Source of the DNA: Halobaculum litoreum
GTDB lineage: Archaea > Halobacteriota > Halobacteria > Halobacteriales > Haloferacaceae
DNA: 64,000 bases
Direction of reading: 5' to 3'
Assembly (NCBI RefSeq): GCF_030127125.1
Contig: NZ_CP126156.1
Location: forward strand, 1,984,001 to 2,048,000
Shown here piece after piece: positions 1-9,472 of the stretch. A model generated the notes under the pieces. That model was not told the DNA's origin, ran no database searches, and saw only the letters and a program-made list of their open reading frames with translations. Both the position numbers and the translations under genes were made by a program. Each line of letters opens with the position of its first letter. Within the stretch, counting starts at the first letter, position 1.

Positions 1-1
1 G

Positions 2-166
2 CCGTTCTACGCGACGTACGCCGACCGCGAGCGCACCGAGCGCATGGGGTACATCTGCGGCAACTGCGAGGGCGTCCACGTCACGGTCGACACGATGGAC
101 CGCGTGCAGTGCAACGACTGCGGCAACAAGCGGAAGGCGAGCCGCTGGGACGCGGCGTACCTGTAA
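2..166 (+). CDS. C-terminal part of a small zinc-ribbon protein (DUF5816-like), cut by window edge
   Basis: Only the last 54 codons are present; the start lies outside the window. The visible part carries two CxxC pairs (C19-x2-C22 and C37-x2-C40 of the visible fragment) spaced as in a zinc ribbon, followed by a short basic/aromatic tail ending in AAYL. This resembles the short haloarchaeal DUF5816 proteins, whose function is unknown. The family assignment is from memory of the motif layout and is tentative; the zinc-ribbon reading is directly supported by the cysteines. Confidence 0.7.
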   Translation, partial: PFYATYADRERTERMGYICGNCEGVHVTVDTMDRVQCNDCGNKRKASRWDAAYL

Positions 167-220
167 CGACGGCGCCGCCGTCGGCCCGAGGGCGGTCTCA
201 CGCGCGATACTGCGAGGGCC

Positions 221-231
221 GCAGTTAAGTC
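221..231 (+). promoter_or_regulatory. TATA-like element of the MinD/ParA gene
   Basis: GCAGTTAAGTC lies about 27 bp upstream of the ATG at 254, the usual haloarchaeal spacing for a leaderless transcript. Position only; no transcription data. Confidence 0.4.
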
Positions 232-253
232 GGGGGCCCGGCGTGACTCACAC

Positions 254-1108
254 ATGGACGGACGCGTGCTCGCCGTCGTCGGCGCGAAGGGGGGCGTCGG
301 CAAGACGACGACGAGCCTCAACCTCGCCGCCGCGCTCGCCGAGGACGGCCGCGCCGTCGCGGTCGTCGAGGCGGACCTGGCGATGGCGAACGCGGTGGAC
401 TTCCTCGACATCCGCGTCAACGGCGGCCGGACCCTCCACGACGTGCTGGCCGGCGGCGCGGGCGTCTCGGACGCCACCTACCCCGCCCCCGGCGGCTTCG
501 ACGTGGTGCCCAGCGGCGTCGACCTCGACGGGTTCGTGCAGTCGGACCTCGACCGCTTCCCGTCGGCCATGGAGGCGCTGAAGGCACGCTACGACGCCGT
601 GCTGGTCGACACCGCCGCCGGCGTCAGCCGCGAGACGGTGGTGCCGATGTCGGGCGCGGACGCCTCGGTGTTGGTGTCGACCCCGCGGGTCGCCTCCATC
701 CGCGACGCCTCGAAGACGATGACCGTCGCCGACCGCGCCGACGCCCCCGTCGGCGGCGTCGTCCTCACGAAGTCCGGCACCGGGCGGTCGCCGCCGGCGG
801 ACCGCATCGCGGGGTTCCTCGACACCGAGTTGTTGGGGCACGTCCCCCACGACGAGGCCATCCCGAAGGCACAGGACGCCGGCCAGGCGGCCGTCTCCTA
901 CCGCCCGCACAGCGACGCCGCGACCGCGTACCGCGAGGTCGCGGCGGCCCTGCGCAAGCGCCCGGACATGCTCGGGATGACCGTCACCGCCGACACCGGC
1001 GGGTTCCGCTTCGGCGGCGACGACGACGCCGGCGCGTTCGCCGACGGCGGGAGCGGACGCGGGGCGGACGGCGCGGGCGCCGACGGCTTCACCAACCCGT
1101 TCGGCTGA
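254..1108 (+). CDS. MinD/ParA-family P-loop ATPase
   Basis: A 284-residue protein with the deviant Walker A of the MinD/ParA/Mrp class (KGGVGKTT, residues 12-19), a switch I-type acidic segment near residues 39-49 (EADLAMANAVD) and a Walker B-type strand ending at D119. Family members dimerise on ATP and position cell-division, motility or plasmid machinery. The ATPase core ends near residue 245 and is followed by an Asp/Gly-rich low-complexity tail ending in NPFG. I see no basic amphipathic helix of the kind that anchors bacterial MinD to membranes. Haloarchaea carry several MinD paralogues and I cannot say which one this is; no MinE or ParB partner is adjacent. The start is ATG with a TATA-like element 27 bp upstream. 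Confidence 0.9.
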   Translation: MDGRVLAVVGAKGGVGKTTTSLNLAAALAEDGRAVAVVEADLAMANAVDFLDIRVNGGRTLHDVLAGGAGVSDATYPAPGGFDVVPSGVDLDGFVQSDLDRFPSAMEALKARYDAVLVDTAAGVSRETVVPMSGADASVLVSTPRVASIRDASKTMTVADRADAPVGGVVLTKSGTGRSPPADRIAGFLDTELLGHVPHDEAIPKAQDAGQAAVSYRPHSDAATAYREVAAALRKRPDMLGMTVTADTGGFRFGGDDDAGAFADGGSGRGADGAGADGFTNPFG

Positions 1109-1172
1109 CGCGCGCGCTCGCGCCGTCCGGCCGACCGCAACGACTACCGTCGAGCGACCGCCCCACGTTCGC

Positions 1173-2024
1173 ATGGACGAGGCGACGCGAGCGACCGTCG
1201 AGGCGTGGGCCGGCCGTGCCGTCGCGGGCGCGACACCCCTCGACGGCGGCGAGGTCGGCACGGTCCACCGCGTGACCCTCGCGGACGGCCGCCGGGTCGT
1301 CGTCAAGACGGGGCCGACCGAGCCGGCGGTCGAGGCCGGGATGCTCCGCCACCTCGCCGACGAGGTCGGGCTCCGGGTGCCCGACGTGTTGCACGCGGGC
1401 GACGGCGTCCTCGTGGTGGCGTACGTCGACGGGGACGACGACGCCGAGGTGACGCCCGCGGTCGAGCGCGACCTCGCCGACCGCCTCGCGGCGCTCCACG
1501 CCACGACCGCCGACGCGTTCGGCTTCCCGTTCGACACGCTCACCGGCCCGTACGCGCAGCCGAACCCGTGGACCGACGCGTGGCCCGCGTTCTTCGCCGA
1601 CCACCGACTCGCGCACGCCGCCGAGCGCGCCCGCGACGAGGGCGTGTTGCCCGGGGCGGACCGCGAGCGGGTGCGAGCGCTCGTCGAAGACCTGCCCGCG
1701 CTGTTGGACCACGACCCGACCCCCGCGCTGGTCCACGGCGACGTGTGGGCGGGGAACGTCCTCGTCGACGACGACCGCGTCGCGGCGTTCGTCGACCCGG
1801 CGTGCTACTACGCCGACCCGGAGGTGGAACTGGCGTACGTCGCGTGGACGGAGACGGGCGGCGACGCGTTCCGCGAGCGCTACGCGGCGGTCGCCGGCCT
1901 CGCCGACGGCCACGACGAGCGCGCGCCGGCGTACCGGCTGTACCCGCTGCTCACGCACCTGCGCTACTTCGGCGACGAGTACCTCGCCGAGGTCCGGGCG
2001 ACGCTGACGGAACTGGGGTACTGA
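1173..2024 (+). CDS. Fructosamine/ketosamine-3-kinase family protein
   Basis: A 283-residue protein kinase-like fold enzyme. It has the ATP-site lysine in VVVK (K45), the catalytic-loop motif HGDVWAGN (H188-N195, D190 as base) and the metal-binding FVDPA (D208). HGDxWxGN is diagnostic of the fructosamine kinase family, which phosphorylates ketoamine adducts on protein amines and so promotes deglycation. Length is normal for the family. The gene stands alone after the MinD gene, separated by 64 bp, and faces a convergent acyl-CoA synthetase. Substrate is inferred only from family; aminoglycoside phosphotransferases share the fold but lack this exact loop. Confidence 0.88.
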   Translation: MDEATRATVEAWAGRAVAGATPLDGGEVGTVHRVTLADGRRVVVKTGPTEPAVEAGMLRHLADEVGLRVPDVLHAGDGVLVVAYVDGDDDAEVTPAVERDLADRLAALHATTADAFGFPFDTLTGPYAQPNPWTDAWPAFFADHRLAHAAERARDEGVLPGADRERVRALVEDLPALLDHDPTPALVHGDVWAGNVLVDDDRVAAFVDPACYYADPEVELAYVAWTETGGDAFRERYAAVAGLADGHDERAPAYRLYPLLTHLRYFGDEYLAEVRATLTELGY

Positions 2025-2112
2025 GGCGCGGAGACGGAGGGCGCGACGGCGAGTGGAGGGACGGGGAACGCGGGTGGTCGAGGGGCGATGCGGTCGACGG
2101 CGCCGGCGCGGG

Positions 2113-3723
2113 TTATCCCTCGCCGACCATCCGCTCCTCGTCGGCCCACTCCTCCTGTCGGAGCTCGTACTTCTGGACCTTGCCGGTGGAGGTCTTCGGG
2201 AGCTGTTTGACGAACTCGATCCGGGTGGGCGCCTTGTAGTGGGCCATCTGCTCGCGGGCGTACTCGATCAGTTCCTCGGGGGTGACGCCCGGGTCGTCCG
2301 GGTCGCCGCTCGTCGGCACGACGTACGCCTTCGGCGTCTCGCCCCAGTCATCGTGGGGCGAGGGGATGACCGCCACGTCGTCGACCATCTCGTGGCTGAA
2401 CAGCGTGTCCTCCACCTCGATGGAGGAGATGTTCTCCCCGCCGGAGATGATGATGTCCTTCTTGCGGTCCTGGATGGAGATCATCCCGTTGTCGTCGACG
2501 ACCGCGAGGTCGCCCATGTGGTAGTACCCCTCGACGCGCTCGGAGAACGCCTCCTCGGTCGCTTCGGGCTTCTCCCAGTACCCCTCCATCACCGCGTTGC
2601 CGCGGACGACCACCTCGCCGATGGTCTCGCCGTCCTGGGCGACGTCGTTCCCGTCGTCGTCGACGACGCGGATCTCCGTGCCGAGGTAGCCGAACCCCTG
2701 CGTCTTCTTCACCGCGAAGCGGTCGTCGGAGTCGTCGTCGAAGTAGCGGCGGGCGTCGGAGGTGGTGATGAGCGGCCCGGTCTCGGTCGCGCCGTACACG
2801 TGCTTGAGGTACCAGCCGAACTCGTCCTCGACGGTCCGGATCGTCGCCTCCGGCGGCGCGGCGCCCGCGGTGGCGACGCGGACGTCCTGCCCGGCGTCCG
2901 GCTCGCCGCCGTGCTCGTCGATGTAGTCGCCGAGCATCTTCAGGACGGTCGGCGCCGCACAGAAGTACGTCACGTCCTCGGTGCGGAGTTTGTCGAACAC
3001 GTACGCCTGGTCGACGCCGCGGGTGCAGACGTGGCGCGCGCCCAGCCCCGTGACGGCGTAGATGTGGCCCCAGCCGTTCACGTGGAACATCGGCAGCGTC
3101 CAGAGGTAGGTGTCGTCGTCGCGGATCTCCTGGTGGATCGCGACCTGGTAGGCGTGGACCGTCTCCGTCCGGTGGGTGCGGCACACGCCCTTCGGGTCGC
3201 CGGTGGTGCCGGAGGTGTAGTTGATCGTCACGATCTCGTCCTCGTGCATCTCCGGCCGGTCGTAGTCGGTCGACTCGGCGACGATCTCGTCGAACGACTC
3301 CCAGTCGCCCTCGACGGCGTCGACGTCGTTCGTGATGAACGTCTCCGTCGGCACGTCGTCGCGGATCGCCTCGATCTTGTCGGCGTACGCGTAGTCGGCG
3401 TAGACGGCGTCGACGCCCGCGTCGTTGAGGATGTACTCGAAGTCGGACTCGACGAGCCGGTAGTTCAGCGGCGTGTGGACCGCGCCGGCCTGGAAGCTCC
3501 CGTAGGCCGCCTCCAGGTGGTAGTGGGTGTTCGGGTCGAGCACCGCCACCCGGTCGCCCTTCTCGATCCCCCGGGCCTGCAGGGCGGCGGCGAACCCGTC
3601 GGCGCGCTCGCCCAACTCGTCGTACGTGTAGCGGTCGCCGTCCACCCCGAGGACGGCCTCGTGTCCCCCGTAGTTGCGTCGGGCGCGGTCGAGGAAATCC
3701 GTCACCAGCAGCGGTATCTCCAT
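2113..3723 (-). CDS. AMP-forming acyl-CoA synthetase (fatty-acid--CoA ligase family)
   Basis: A 536-residue ANL-superfamily enzyme that activates a carboxylic acid as acyl-AMP and transfers it to CoA. The phosphate-binding loop YTSGTTGDPKG is at residues 169-179. The adenylate motif YGATETGP is in the middle, and the C-terminal catalytic-lysine motif STGKVQKYELR is intact. The ATG at 3723 is chosen because a TATA-like GATAATC lies 29 bp upstream (3752-3758); upstream in-frame codons would give an arginine-rich, atypical N-terminus. Substrate chain length cannot be read from sequence; the medium/long-chain class is likely. Monocistronic, convergent with the kinase gene. Confidence 0.92.
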   Translation of the reverse strand: MEIPLLVTDFLDRARRNYGGHEAVLGVDGDRYTYDELGERADGFAAALQARGIEKGDRVAVLDPNTHYHLEAAYGSFQAGAVHTPLNYRLVESDFEYILNDAGVDAVYADYAYADKIEAIRDDVPTETFITNDVDAVEGDWESFDEIVAESTDYDRPEMHEDEIVTINYTSGTTGDPKGVCRTHRTETVHAYQVAIHQEIRDDDTYLWTLPMFHVNGWGHIYAVTGLGARHVCTRGVDQAYVFDKLRTEDVTYFCAAPTVLKMLGDYIDEHGGEPDAGQDVRVATAGAAPPEATIRTVEDEFGWYLKHVYGATETGPLITTSDARRYFDDDSDDRFAVKKTQGFGYLGTEIRVVDDDGNDVAQDGETIGEVVVRGNAVMEGYWEKPEATEEAFSERVEGYYHMGDLAVVDDNGMISIQDRKKDIIISGGENISSIEVEDTLFSHEMVDDVAVIPSPHDDWGETPKAYVVPTSGDPDDPGVTPEELIEYAREQMAHYKAPTRIEFVKQLPKTSTGKVQKYELRQEEWADEERMVGEG

Positions 3724-3751
3724 GGTCGGCCGGAACTTCAGGCACGTTCGT

Positions 3752-3758
3752 GATAATC
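3752..3758 (-). promoter_or_regulatory. TATA-like element of the acyl-CoA synthetase gene
   Basis: GATAATC on the + strand (GATTATC on the coding strand) is 29 bp upstream of the ATG at 3723, consistent with a leaderless mRNA. Confidence 0.45.
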
Positions 3759-3900
3759 GTTGTGGGGACGGTACCACCCGACAGGGATCGATCCCGGCGA
3801 TGGCGAGGGGACGCCCGCGCGGCCCGTCGCGTCTCACGAGCGCTCCCCACCGCTCCGATCCGGTGGTGAGGAACGGATTCCCACACCCGAAACTATACAG

Positions 3901-3912
3901 ATAATTGATAAG
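3901..3912 (+). promoter_or_regulatory. TATA region of the small zinc-binding protein gene
   Basis: ATAATTGATAAG is AT-rich against a very GC-rich background and is centred about 30 bp before the ATG at 3937. Confidence 0.45.
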
Positions 3913-3936
3913 TCACTCCCGCACGCAGGGGACGAC

Positions 3937-4179
3937 ATGACGCTCAGCGAGTTCGTGGGACGCCCGCACCCCGACGGCAGCGCGACCGTCGCCCACGCGG
4001 CGACGCACTACCGATGGCGACCCGGCGGGAACGCGCGGGGGCGGTGTCCCCAGTGCGACACGGAGTTGGAACTGTCCGAGCGACACGTCCTGATCACGCT
4101 GTCGCGGGAGATCGGCGGCGACGACCGCCACCACCTCTGCGACGAGGCGTGTGTGGCGGCGTGGCTCGGCGGCGAGTAG
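3937..4179 (+). CDS. Small zinc-binding protein of unknown function
   Basis: An 80-residue protein with a CPQC knuckle near residue 37 and a second C-x3-C pair (CDEAC) near the C-terminus, with histidines (DDRHHLC) beside it, so one zinc site is likely. Haloarchaea encode many such short zinc-finger proteins, some regulatory, but nothing here identifies a target. The ATG is placed by the AT-rich promoter element 25-36 bp upstream. It is divergent from the acyl-CoA synthetase and convergent with acs. Confidence 0.75.
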   Translation: MTLSEFVGRPHPDGSATVAHAATHYRWRPGGNARGRCPQCDTELELSERHVLITLSREIGGDDRHHLCDEACVAAWLGGE

Positions 4180-4225
4180 CGCGAAAGAACCGAGAACCGG
4201 GAGTCGGGGGCGGTACGGCCGGCGG

Positions 4226-6220
4226 TCAGTCGCCCTGGACGACCCGGCGGATGTCCTCGACGACCTCGGGGTTGCGCAGCGTCGAGGTGTCGCCCAGTTC
4301 CTCGTCGTTGGCAATGTCCTCCAGCAGACGCCGCATGATCTTCCCGGAGCGGGTCTTCGGGAGCGCCGGCGTGAAGATCACCTGCTCGGGCCGCGCGATC
4401 GGCCCGATGGCGTCCTCGACGCCCTTGACGATCTCTTGGCGGAACGCCTCGGACTCCTCCTGCCCCTCTTCGACGATGACGTACGCGTAGACGGCCTCGC
4501 CTTTCACCTCGTGGTCGCCGCCGACGACGGCGGCCTCGGCGACGCCCTCGACGCCGACGATCGCCGACTCGATCTCCATCGTGCCGAGCCGGTGGCCGGA
4601 GACGTTGATCACGTCGTCGACGCGGCCCAGCACCGTGATGTAGCCGTCCTCGTCGATCTTCGCGCCGTCCTCGGGGAAGTACACCCAGTCGTCGGGGTCG
4701 TCCGAGTCGACGTCGGAGTACTCGCGCCAGTACTCCTCGATGAAGCGCTCGTCGTTCTTGTACAGCGTGCGGAGCATCCCCGGCCACGGCTTGTTCACCG
4801 TGAGGTAGCCGGCCCGGCCGGGTTCGACCTCGTCGCCGTTCGTGTCGACGATCCGGATGTCCATCCCGGGCAGCGGCGGCCCGGCGGAGCCGGGCTTCAT
4901 GTCCTTCACGCCGGGCAGCGTCGTCACCATCATGCCGCCGGTCTCGGTCTGCCACCACGTGTCGACGACCGGGCACTCCTCGTCGCCGATGTTGGAGTAG
5001 TACCACTTCCACGCGCGGGGGTTGATCGGCTCGCCGACCGTCCCCAGCAGGCGCAGGCTCGAGAGGTCGTGCCGTTCGGGGTACTGCTTGCCCCACTTCA
5101 TGAACGCGCGGATTGCGGTGGGGGCGGTGTACAGCTGGGTCGCCCCGTACTCCTCGACGATCTCCCACAGGCGGTCGCGGTCGGGGTGGTCGGGCGTTCC
5201 CTCGTACATCATCGTCGTCGTGCCGAGCGCGAGCGGCCCGTACACGATGTACGAGTGTCCCGTGATCCAGCCGATGTCGGCCGAGCAGAAGTACGTGTCC
5301 TCGGGCTTGATGTCGAGCACCGCCTGCGAGGTCCACGTCACCCACGAGAGGTAGCCGCCGGTGGTGTGTTTCACCCCCTTCGGCTGGCCGGTGGTGCCGG
5401 AGGTGTACATGAGGAACAGCATGTCCTCGGCGTCGCGGTCGACGGGCTCGACGGTCGCGCCCTCGTTGGCGGCCATCAGCTCGCCCCAGTCGTGCTGGTC
5501 GGCGGCCAGGTCGTGGCCGAAGTCGTCGCCGTTCGGGCCGAGCCGGTCGACGACCACGGTTTCGGTATCGTGGTCGACGCCCGCGAGCCCCTCGTTGGCC
5601 TTGTCGAGGTGGTCGAGCGGGTCGCCGCGGCGGTAGTAGCCGTCACACGTGACGAGGTACTCGGAGTCGGCGGCGTTCATCCTGGTCGCCAGCGCGTCCG
5701 CCGAGAAGCCGGCGAACACGACCGAGTGGGGCGCGCCGATGCGGGCGCACGCGAGCATGGCGACGGGGAGCTCCGGGATCATCGGCATGTACATCGTGAC
5801 GACGTCGTCCTCGCCGACGCCCAGATCCCGCAGGGCCGCCGCGGCCTCGTTCACCTTCTCGTGCAGTTGGCTGTAGGTCAGCGTGACGTTGTCCTCGTCG
5901 ACCGGCTCGCCGACCCACTCGATGGCGGCCTCGTCGCCGCGCTCGTCGAGGTGGCGGTCGAGGCAGTTCGTGGAGGCGTTGATCGTGCCGTCGGTGAACC
6001 ACTCGTAGAACGGCGGGTTCGAGTCGTCGAGCACCCGGTCGTACTCCTCCTCCCAGTCGAGGAGGGCCGCGGCCTGCTCCCAACACTCCGGCCAGTTCTC
6101 GTCGAACTCCTCGTAGATCCCCGCGTCCGAGACGTTCGCTTGCGAGACGAACTCCTCGGACGGCTCGAACACCTCCTGTTCTTCGAGCCGGGCCTCGAGT
6201 TCCACGTCATCGTCTGACAT
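4226..6220 (-). CDS. acs: Acetate--CoA ligase (AMP-forming acetyl-CoA synthetase)
   Basis: A 664-residue enzyme of the Acs type, making acetyl-CoA from acetate, ATP and CoA. The N-terminal Acs domain is followed by the phosphate loop YTSGTTGQPKG (272-282), the WWQTETGG adenylate motif and the C-terminal RSGKIMRR motif with the catalytic lysine. Length and motifs match Acs rather than medium-chain ligases. The MSDDD start at 6220 is chosen over an ATG two codons upstream because TATA-like GATAAAAC (6249-6256) sits 29 bp before it; both are possible. The N-terminus is strongly acidic, as expected for a halophile. Confidence 0.95.
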   Translation of the reverse strand: MSDDDVELEARLEEQEVFEPSEEFVSQANVSDAGIYEEFDENWPECWEQAAALLDWEEEYDRVLDDSNPPFYEWFTDGTINASTNCLDRHLDERGDEAAIEWVGEPVDEDNVTLTYSQLHEKVNEAAAALRDLGVGEDDVVTMYMPMIPELPVAMLACARIGAPHSVVFAGFSADALATRMNAADSEYLVTCDGYYRRGDPLDHLDKANEGLAGVDHDTETVVVDRLGPNGDDFGHDLAADQHDWGELMAANEGATVEPVDRDAEDMLFLMYTSGTTGQPKGVKHTTGGYLSWVTWTSQAVLDIKPEDTYFCSADIGWITGHSYIVYGPLALGTTTMMYEGTPDHPDRDRLWEIVEEYGATQLYTAPTAIRAFMKWGKQYPERHDLSSLRLLGTVGEPINPRAWKWYYSNIGDEECPVVDTWWQTETGGMMVTTLPGVKDMKPGSAGPPLPGMDIRIVDTNGDEVEPGRAGYLTVNKPWPGMLRTLYKNDERFIEEYWREYSDVDSDDPDDWVYFPEDGAKIDEDGYITVLGRVDDVINVSGHRLGTMEIESAIVGVEGVAEAAVVGGDHEVKGEAVYAYVIVEEGQEESEAFRQEIVKGVEDAIGPIARPEQVIFTPALPKTRSGKIMRRLLEDIANDEELGDTSTLRNPEVVEDIRRVVQGD

Positions 6221-6248
6221 AGTCACGCGATACGTCGGAATCGACCGT

Positions 6249-6256
6249 GATAAAAC
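6249..6256 (-). promoter_or_regulatory. TATA-like element of acs
   Basis: GATAAAAC on the + strand reads GTTTTATC on the coding strand, 29 bp from the acs ATG. Confidence 0.5.
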
Positions 6257-6395
6257 TGCCTCACCGCGTCGATTTCGCCGCGTCGTCGCGCGGTTTTTCC
6301 AGACGCACGATCCGGCGGATCCGGGGGTCTAGGGCGGGATTATCGCGAAGATTCGCCGACAGAATGGGCGGAGCGGCGACGGGCGCGCGACCGGG

Positions 6396-6698
6396 TCAGT
6401 CCCAGGTCGTCCACGCGAGAAACGCGATGGCGACGAGTTCGAGCAGGCGGAGGCCGCCGACCGCGAGGTGGGCGATGGGGGCCTGCGCGGCGATCCACGC
6501 GCTGATCTGCGGGTGGAAGTAGAACAGGTACAGCGCCGTGGCGTTCTCCGCGAGCAGGACGAACCCGAACGCCGCCAGCCCGAGCGTGTGCTTCGACCGG
6601 AACTGGCTGTAGTTGCGGGCCCAGACGGAGCTCAACCCGAGGAGGAGGACGACGTTGAGGGCGGCGGCGACCCAGATCACCTGCAACCAGAGACTCAT
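6396..6698 (-). CDS. Small four-helix membrane protein (DUF7521-like), partner of the adjacent HTH gene
   Basis: A 100-residue protein with about four hydrophobic segments (roughly residues 4-26, 38-60, 64-80 and 82-97) separated by a basic loop (RNYSQFRSK). The layout matches the second small membrane protein at 62106-62411, which also follows a winged-helix gene. Function is unknown; a membrane sensor or effector controlled by the HTH protein is an inference. A TATA-like stretch (TTTATACT, 6729-6736) lies about 31 bp before its ATG, so it may also have its own promoter despite being only 70 bp from the HTH gene. Confidence 0.8.
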   Translation of the reverse strand: MSLWLQVIWVAAALNVVLLLGLSSVWARNYSQFRSKHTLGLAAFGFVLLAENATALYLFYFHPQISAWIAAQAPIAHLAVGGLRLLELVAIAFLAWTTWD

Positions 6699-6768
6699 CG
6701 GCTCGTCCTCCAGTAGCGCGGTGCTGCGTTTATACTCTTTCCAAAATTCGACCGGAATGGTGTCGCCG

Positions 6769-7044
6769 TCATTCGACCTTCTCCATGATCTGTTCGACCG
6801 TGTCCCAGTGCTGGCGGGCGCGGTCCGTCGGGAGGTAGATGGCGCCGTAGTCGCCCCCCTGTTTCCGCAGGACGTCGTTGTCGCACAGGACGTCGAGGTG
6901 GTGGCGGACCGTGGTGTAGTCCACCTCCAGCGCCTCGGCGAGCTTGTTGGCGTTCCGCGGGCGCTCGTCGAGCGCCTTGAGGATCCGCACCCGGTTCGCC
7001 CCGCCCCGGGTGCCGGTGAGCACGTACCACAGAACGCCGTCCAT
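6769..7044 (-). CDS. Winged helix-turn-helix transcriptional regulator (ArsR-like)
   Basis: A 91-residue single-domain DNA-binding protein. Residues 10-75 form a winged helix, with the recognition region around NANKLAEALEVDYTTVRHHL and a wing following. The TVRHHLDVL core is typical of haloarchaeal ArsR-like regulators. No metal-binding cysteine motif is present, so metal sensing is not suggested. It lies directly upstream of the small membrane protein gene on the same strand and probably acts with or on it. Confidence 0.87.
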   Translation of the reverse strand: MDGVLWYVLTGTRGGANRVRILKALDERPRNANKLAEALEVDYTTVRHHLDVLCDNDVLRKQGGDYGAIYLPTDRARQHWDTVEQIMEKVE

Positions 7045-7129
7045 CGTCCCTGTTCACGCCGACCATGGAAGTAAGTCCACCGAAGCGAAAGAAACCGTAC
7101 CGTGTGGCGATCGGCCGCGTGCGGCGCGC

Positions 7130-8833
<1,704 letters not shown>

Positions 8834-8856
8834 GGTCGCAACAACTGCCGGAAGGA

Positions 8857-8865
8857 CCATTAACG
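8857..8865 (-). promoter_or_regulatory. TATA-like element of the mutase gene
   Basis: CCATTAACG (coding strand CGTTAATGG), 24-32 bp upstream of the ATG at 8833. Confidence 0.4.
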
Positions 8866-8951
8866 ATTCGGGTGGCGGGGATCGGCGGTCGGGGACCGAC
8901 CACGAGCGAAACACGAAACACGTCGGCGGCCCTACTGTCGTCGACCCCACC

Positions 8952-9395
8952 GTGCAGGAGTACCAGCGCAAACAGCTCCTCGAGCGCGTCAACAAGGAGA
9001 GCGCGACCATCGGCGCGGACATCCCCGACCGCATCGAGGTGCAAGGCGAGGAGATCGACCTGCGGACGTTCGTCTTCGAGATCAAACGCCGCGACACGAT
9101 CCCCGAGGGCGAGCGCGAGCGCGTCGAGCGGGCCAAGCGGAACCTCCGGCGCGAGCGCCTCGAACGCCTCGCGGAGATCGAGGAGAACCGCGTCGACTTC
9201 GCGACGGGCGAGGAGATCGCCGCGAGCATCATCGGCATCGACCGCGCGCTGGAGGCGCTCGACAACCTCCGCCCCGCCGACGTGGAGGGGGAGGCGCGCC
9301 GGCAGGAGGCGATGGACCAGAAACGGTGGATGAACTTCCTGAAGAAGGCGCTCGGCCGCGACGACGGGAGCGCCGGGAAACGCGGCGGCTACTGA
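8952..9395 (+). CDS. DUF5788 family protein
   Basis: A 147-residue, strongly charged, helix-rich protein. The GTG start at 8952 is preferred because it begins QEYQRKQLLERV, the conserved N-terminus I recall for haloarchaeal DUF5788 proteins; upstream in-frame codons run into the promoter region of the divergent mutase gene. There is a long Arg/Glu-rich helix at about residues 50-85 and a C-terminal WMNFLKKALGRD segment. No catalytic motif is visible and the function is unknown. Confidence 0.82.
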   Translation: MQEYQRKQLLERVNKESATIGADIPDRIEVQGEEIDLRTFVFEIKRRDTIPEGERERVERAKRNLRRERLERLAEIEENRVDFATGEEIAASIIGIDRALEALDNLRPADVEGEARRQEAMDQKRWMNFLKKALGRDDGSAGKRGGY

Positions 9396-9472
9396 CTCGC
9401 CGACGCCCCGTCGGGCGACGCCCCCAGCGGCGGCCCGTCGTTCTAAGTCCCAGCCACGCCCAACGACACAGT

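Noticed and set aside
2053-3753. Long open frame on the + strand opposite the acyl-CoA synthetase (and many similar long antisense frames elsewhere).
   Set aside because: Very high GC removes stop codons from antisense frames; these translate to Val/Arg/Asp/His repeats without motifs.
7058-7071. CCGACCATGGAAGT near the first HTH gene as a fourth copy of the 14-bp palindrome.
   Set aside because: Only the first ten bases match and the second half-site is lost; a match this short is expected by chance.
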